The notes under the pieces were generated by a model that saw nothing but the letters and a program-made list of their open reading frames with translations, made no database searches and was not told where the DNA came from. From contig JAPDOI010000010.1 in the NCBI GenBank assembly GCA_029168955.1, positions 2,186,001 through 2,250,000 of the forward strand: DNA of 64,000 nt, given 5' to 3'. Position 1 is the first letter of the stretch. Each line of letters begins with the position of its first letter. Positions 60,146 through 64,000 of this stretch are shown in pieces. The position numbers were made by a program, and so were the translations under genes. Origin of the DNA: Aplectana chamaeleonis. Its lineage: Eukaryota; Nematoda; Chromadorea; Rhabditida; Cosmocercidae.

Positions 60146-61257
60146 CATCTCGATCACGCTACGTCGCGTCGCGTCTTCGCTGGGTTTCCACAGTGAAGAG
60201 GCGCGATACATTCGGAATTACGCGCTTTCTCCTAGAACGATAGCGGTCGTATAGCGAGATGGGAGTTGTTCGGCCCGCCACGCGCCAGCAATTCCATCAG
60301 TGTTACTGTCTGAGTTGGGGATAGTGTTCGCGGAATTTCTGGATTAGGCGTGATTCCTAGCTTTTTTTCGCTTTTCGTGAATTTGTTACTTCGACATTTT
60401 CTGCCCTAACGAGTATGAGCCGCAAAACTTGCTGCTATTTGATATTTACTCCACCGCTTTGAGTATTACTCATTTTGCCACCTATTCGTTTTTATTTCGT
60501 TTCCAAAAATCGATAAAAAAGAACAAAATCCAAATTAGCCATCGTTGACAGCCATAGAAGCACCTTGTCAAAAGTTGGGAAAAAATATACAAATCCCGCT
60601 CTATTGAAAAATCTTGTGCTAATTTTGATCTAGCGCATATGTCGTGGGTTCAATTGCCCTATCAATTTTCGCGGCTTTAGCTTTGGCTACTAAAAAATGC
60701 TCAGTCGGTACCATGGATCTCCATCAAATTTCAGTTTCAACTTTGAAAACCGCAAAGTTTCGCTGGAAACCAAAAAAAGCGTTGGATAGAAGACGATTTA
60801 CATTTTCGATCAGTATTGCCCTTACCAGAAGAAAATTCCGGTCCGCAATTGTGGACAAACGCTGTCGCAGCACTTAATGTGACGAAGTCGTGCTGGGACG
60901 AAGGTTGATCGTGCCGGGAATACATGGTCCCACCAGTATTTTCTTCGTGTCGCGGCGAGTGTCCGCGATTGCGGACCAGAGATTCGCTCGGATGAAAGCA
61001 CTTTTTCTAGTACTCGTCGAAAACAGATTTATTTTGAAACACATATCATCACTCGGAAGTTGAGGCGTTTCCATGTTTAATGAGGTTTGAGGCTGTGTTT
61101 GAGCTAATTACTCATCACTTACGAATAACGAGTTACGAGGATTTGAAAATTACGATTTGCGCAATTCAAAATTTCAGTTACGCTAAGCCCTGACTCACAC
61201 TAGTGCTGGTGCACTGGCCCTTCGAAAAATTTCTGTGTAGGATCCGGTAATGGCTGT

Positions 61258-61550
61258 GTTAGATTATTCGAATATATTCGAAGATCGAATATGTTCGAAT
61301 AATTGTCAGTGTCGATAGTCGATTTCGAATAATAATCGAATACCTGGTATTTTCGATAGTCGATTTCGAATAATAATCGAATATGAGGTTTTTTCGATAG
61401 TCGATTTCGAATAACGATCGAATATCAGCTTTTTTCGATAGTCGATTTCGAATAATAATCGAAAATCGGGATTTTTCGATTACTCGATAATCGAATAAAT
61501 AATCGAATAATTTATTCGAATGTTTATTCGATTGCGAATATTCGAGCACA
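61258..61550 (+). repeat. right subterminal array, about 41-bp period
   Basis: Units TCGATAGTCGATTTCGAATAATAATCGAATA plus a variable T-rich spacer; GATTTCGAAT repeats at 61,321 and 61,362 (41 bp). Confidence 0.85.
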
Positions 61551-62996
61551 ACTATACTGTACACTACGGCGAGTGTCTGAGTGTGGAAGTTGGTCTATGC
61601 AAAACAATACAAAATGAGGCAATATTTTTGTCCTGCACTTCGTTACGTGAGAAAAAGCAACATGGAGAATAAGTTCAGTACTGCCGGTGAGAAGATTAGA
61701 AAGGGTGTGAGGCGTGCGAGGAAGATGCATGAAACGAAAAAGGAAGAGAGAAAGGGAAGAGAAAAGAAAAAGTACGCCATGGAGGAGGATGAGAAGAAGC
61801 AAGAAGCTAAGACGAAAAAAAGGAGGAGGCTATGAAAAGCCCTGAAGACGAAAAAGCCTCGAGGACTCAACGAAAAACACGTCGGCGCACTAACACCTAC
61901 AGCATGAGCATGGCTGACTTTGCAAAGGCAATGCAAGCCGACAAGAAGGAGGAATCACAAAAGATTAAGTTCAAGCGGAGTTTTTAGGTAAACTTTATTG
62001 CAAATTATGTGGCGTACTAAAAAATTTCATAAAACGTGTGCCGACTAAAATTATTGTTGGGCAAACAAAGAATCGTTTCGTGCCGGTTTTGCTCTTGATA
62101 GCTACATACTGGTACTGGTACTAGTGAGGACCTACAAACTGCCTGACCATGCAAACCTACACCACTTCCGCGAAGGAGATGTCAAGGCTAAACCAACCCA
62201 TCATCATGTGGTGGGCCTTAGGATATCAGCTGTTCACTCGTCGAAATATCGTCACCACTGTTGCATCATGTTACAACAATTATTGTAAATGCCAATGAAT
62301 TCATCTCCGCTTTGAAAAATTGTGAGCTTCAAAAAGACGCGAGCAAACCCGAATTTTGGCGCCTCGTTTCTTTACTCTAATGTCAAAAACGACGAAACGA
62401 TTTCTGCAGCGCTGGAACCCTTGATCGACATCAAACAATTATTCACACCTTCCGATTGACACATAACGATTTAAGAAAGTTGCTGGCAGCAATACTATGG
62501 TTCAACATTGTTCTGTAAAATAGAGAGGTCTATCATCAAAAATAAAGACCCGCCATGTGCTTTAGGATCACGCCGTGCCTAGCCATCGTCTATCTGGATA
62601 CAGTAGAACGAAGATCATTCTCCAGTGGAATCCTATTCTTCAAACGTTCACGGTGTGTTCATCGCAGAACCTGCACTCAAGAGGCAGGAGTAGAAGAGAT
62701 GATAGTGCCAGAAGTGACTGATAACGGGTATACCACTTCTGCACCCATGTCCTGGTGGCCCAGGTTCAATCCTGGAAGAATGCTCCTGGCGGCACCATAC
62801 GTTAATAAGTATTAGCCATGGCTGTAAGGTGGGCGGTGAAGGAGTCGAACCCACATCTGAAGCTTGTGTCCATTCTTGAACAACATCCTAACATCTCCAA
62901 AATATACGGAGAGTGATTGTGCAGAAAAGCTGTGTATACTGAGATGAAAACAAGGTTTGTCAGCTCCGGCAAACGGTGTACATGGTGGTGTATGTA

Positions 62997-64000
62997 TTAG
63001 GGTGAGTCATAAGTTCTTGGAATTTTTCAAAAATTCATATTAATTCGCGCGCGAATAGATCAAATGCCACTTGTGCGCGGTTGTTTGCTAGGTAGATCGA
63101 ACCTCGTTAATCAATACCTGCCAGCCCTCGAAAGTCCATCCGTTGCTCAGTAAAATGTCGGAAAAAGAGCACGCTCGCGTACTGATTCTTCACTACTTCG
63201 AAAGGGGTTTCACAGCTGCTCAAACTGTTAAGGAAGTAAGGGTCAATTAAGGAAGGTATCGAATTGCTGCCAGTACTGTGTACAACTGGTATCAAAAGTT
63301 TCGCTTCGGCAGCTGCTCTCTGAAGGGTATGCAACCGGCAGCCATGATTCGTGGCGAAATGGCAGTATACGCTCTTGCGAATATTCGAATATTACCACCA
63401 AAGTTCGGCCGAATATTTGAAAAAAAAAACGAATATTCTGATTTTCCGAATAAACCGAATATTCGAAAAAACGAATATTTTGATTTTACGAATAAATCGA
63501 ATATTCGAAAAAACGAATATTTTGGTTGTTCGAATAAACCGAATATTCGAAAAAGCAAATATCTTGTTTTCCGAATAAATCGAATATTCGAAAATTCGAA
63601 AATTCGAATATTCATTCGAATATTATTCGATTCGGACCAAAGTATACTGTCCACGTATGCAGCCGTGGTCATTGACCTCGCTTTCGTGTCAGTGGGCAAA
63701 CAAGAGAACAATGAGTCATGAGTACTGTTCTACTTCATATATTTTGCTTCATTCGTGTCTATTGCTTCAACTGTTCATTCGTGATCACTTTCTAGAAAGA
63801 CAGCTTTCTGGGATGAGCCCAAGAACTGAGCAGGACATCAATCTACCCCGAACAGTTCACAAATCTGTGGAGAAGTCTGACATAACTTGCCACGTAGATT
63901 CTCTTTTTTTTCAAATCTGTAGCAGACTGTGAAGATTTCTGCATTGCATTGCAAGAGTACCCTTTGCGAGCTTGATTTAGCACAGTTTAATTGATTTTCG
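62997..64000 (+). mobile_element. outer mariner element, copy 3 (cut by window end)
   Basis: Left TIR and TA as in the other copies, with the N-terminal transposase region at about 63,153-63,360. The inner mariner position lies beyond the window. Confidence 0.85.
63378..63633. repeat. 41-42 bp satellite, copy 3
   Basis: The shortest of the three: the anchors are 277 bp apart, against 433 and 392 in copies 1 and 2. It has a longer A run in the first unit. Confidence 0.9.

Larger units (their letters stand above)
59244..61556. mobile_element. hAT-like non-autonomous element (2,313 bp), only in copy 3
   Basis: Perfect 12-bp TIRs (TATAGTTGTGCT and its complement) and an 8-bp target duplication define it. 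No transposase is visible. Subterminal tandem arrays lie at both ends (59,270-59,520 and 61,260-61,545), and the middle has a GC-rich imperfect foldback around 59,870-60,142 centred on ATGTTTCGAAACAT. The 8-bp duplication and empty sites make the boundaries certain; the hAT class is inferred from duplication length and pattern. Confidence 0.85.
56329..64000. repeat. tandem array unit, copy 3 (incomplete at window end)
   Basis: Follows the same order up to the equivalent of about 41,294 in copy 1, with the hAT-like element inserted at 59,244. The patch 57,750-58,080 is clearly more diverged from copies 1 and 2 than the rest, while 58,440-59,230 is nearly identical to copy 1. It holds foldback 57,481-57,667, minus frames 58,494-59,127, charged frame 61,662-61,835 and the 86-residue frame 62,555-62,815. 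Confidence 0.95.

Noticed and set aside
59866..60254. GC-rich frames inside the hAT-like element as a transposase
   Set aside because: No hAT transposase motif (no RW or dimerisation region); composition follows the GC-rich foldback.

Overview
The window looks like a repeat-dominated stretch of a nematode nuclear genome. The evidence is short GT-AG introns in an MCM4-like gene, an RTE-type LINE, PHD-finger LINEs of the Jockey/CR1 type, mariner elements, MITEs and a Penelope-type reverse transcriptase. A strongylid (hookworm-like) host is my inference from the overall look of the RTE and repeat families; no single-copy marker here proves the species. Nothing bacterial or organellar is visible.

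Layout. 1-8.6 kb: minus-strand LINE remains. One LINE copy (1028-1548 plus 6272-8642) is split by a 4.7 kb element with 64-bp terminal inverted repeats and a TA target duplication; that element carries a decayed Penelope-type reverse transcriptase. 8.6-19.2 kb: mostly non-coding, with foldback elements, a tRNA-derived SINE, a 360-bp tandem duplication and a decayed coding block (15.4-17.6 kb) of unknown family. 19.4-25.6 kb: a second LINE family on the minus strand, cut by a nearly full-length plus-strand LINE that encodes a 2A-like peptide, PHD finger, endonuclease and reverse transcriptase and has a 13-16 bp target-site duplication. 26.3-31.3 kb: MITEs, three (TA)n tracts and a long RTE element whose only visible lesions are single-base indels, mostly in homopolymers. 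31.9-35.2 kb: a truncated, intron-containing MCM4 gene fragment with two nonsense codons and one frameshift.

35.8-64 kb: three tandem copies (the last incomplete) of a 10.26-10.29 kb unit. Each unit holds a 3.97-4.01 kb mariner element interrupted by a 41-42 bp satellite, a foldback and a second 1.28 kb mariner. Copy 3 alone carries a 2,313-bp hAT-like insertion with perfect 12-bp inverted repeats and an 8-bp target duplication, so both older units serve as empty sites.

The elements do not form a pathway. They form a datable stack of insertions: foldback, then inner mariner, then tandem amplification, then hAT-like insertion and satellite length change. Several frameshifts are homopolymer length differences, so some of the apparent decay may be assembly error and not biology.
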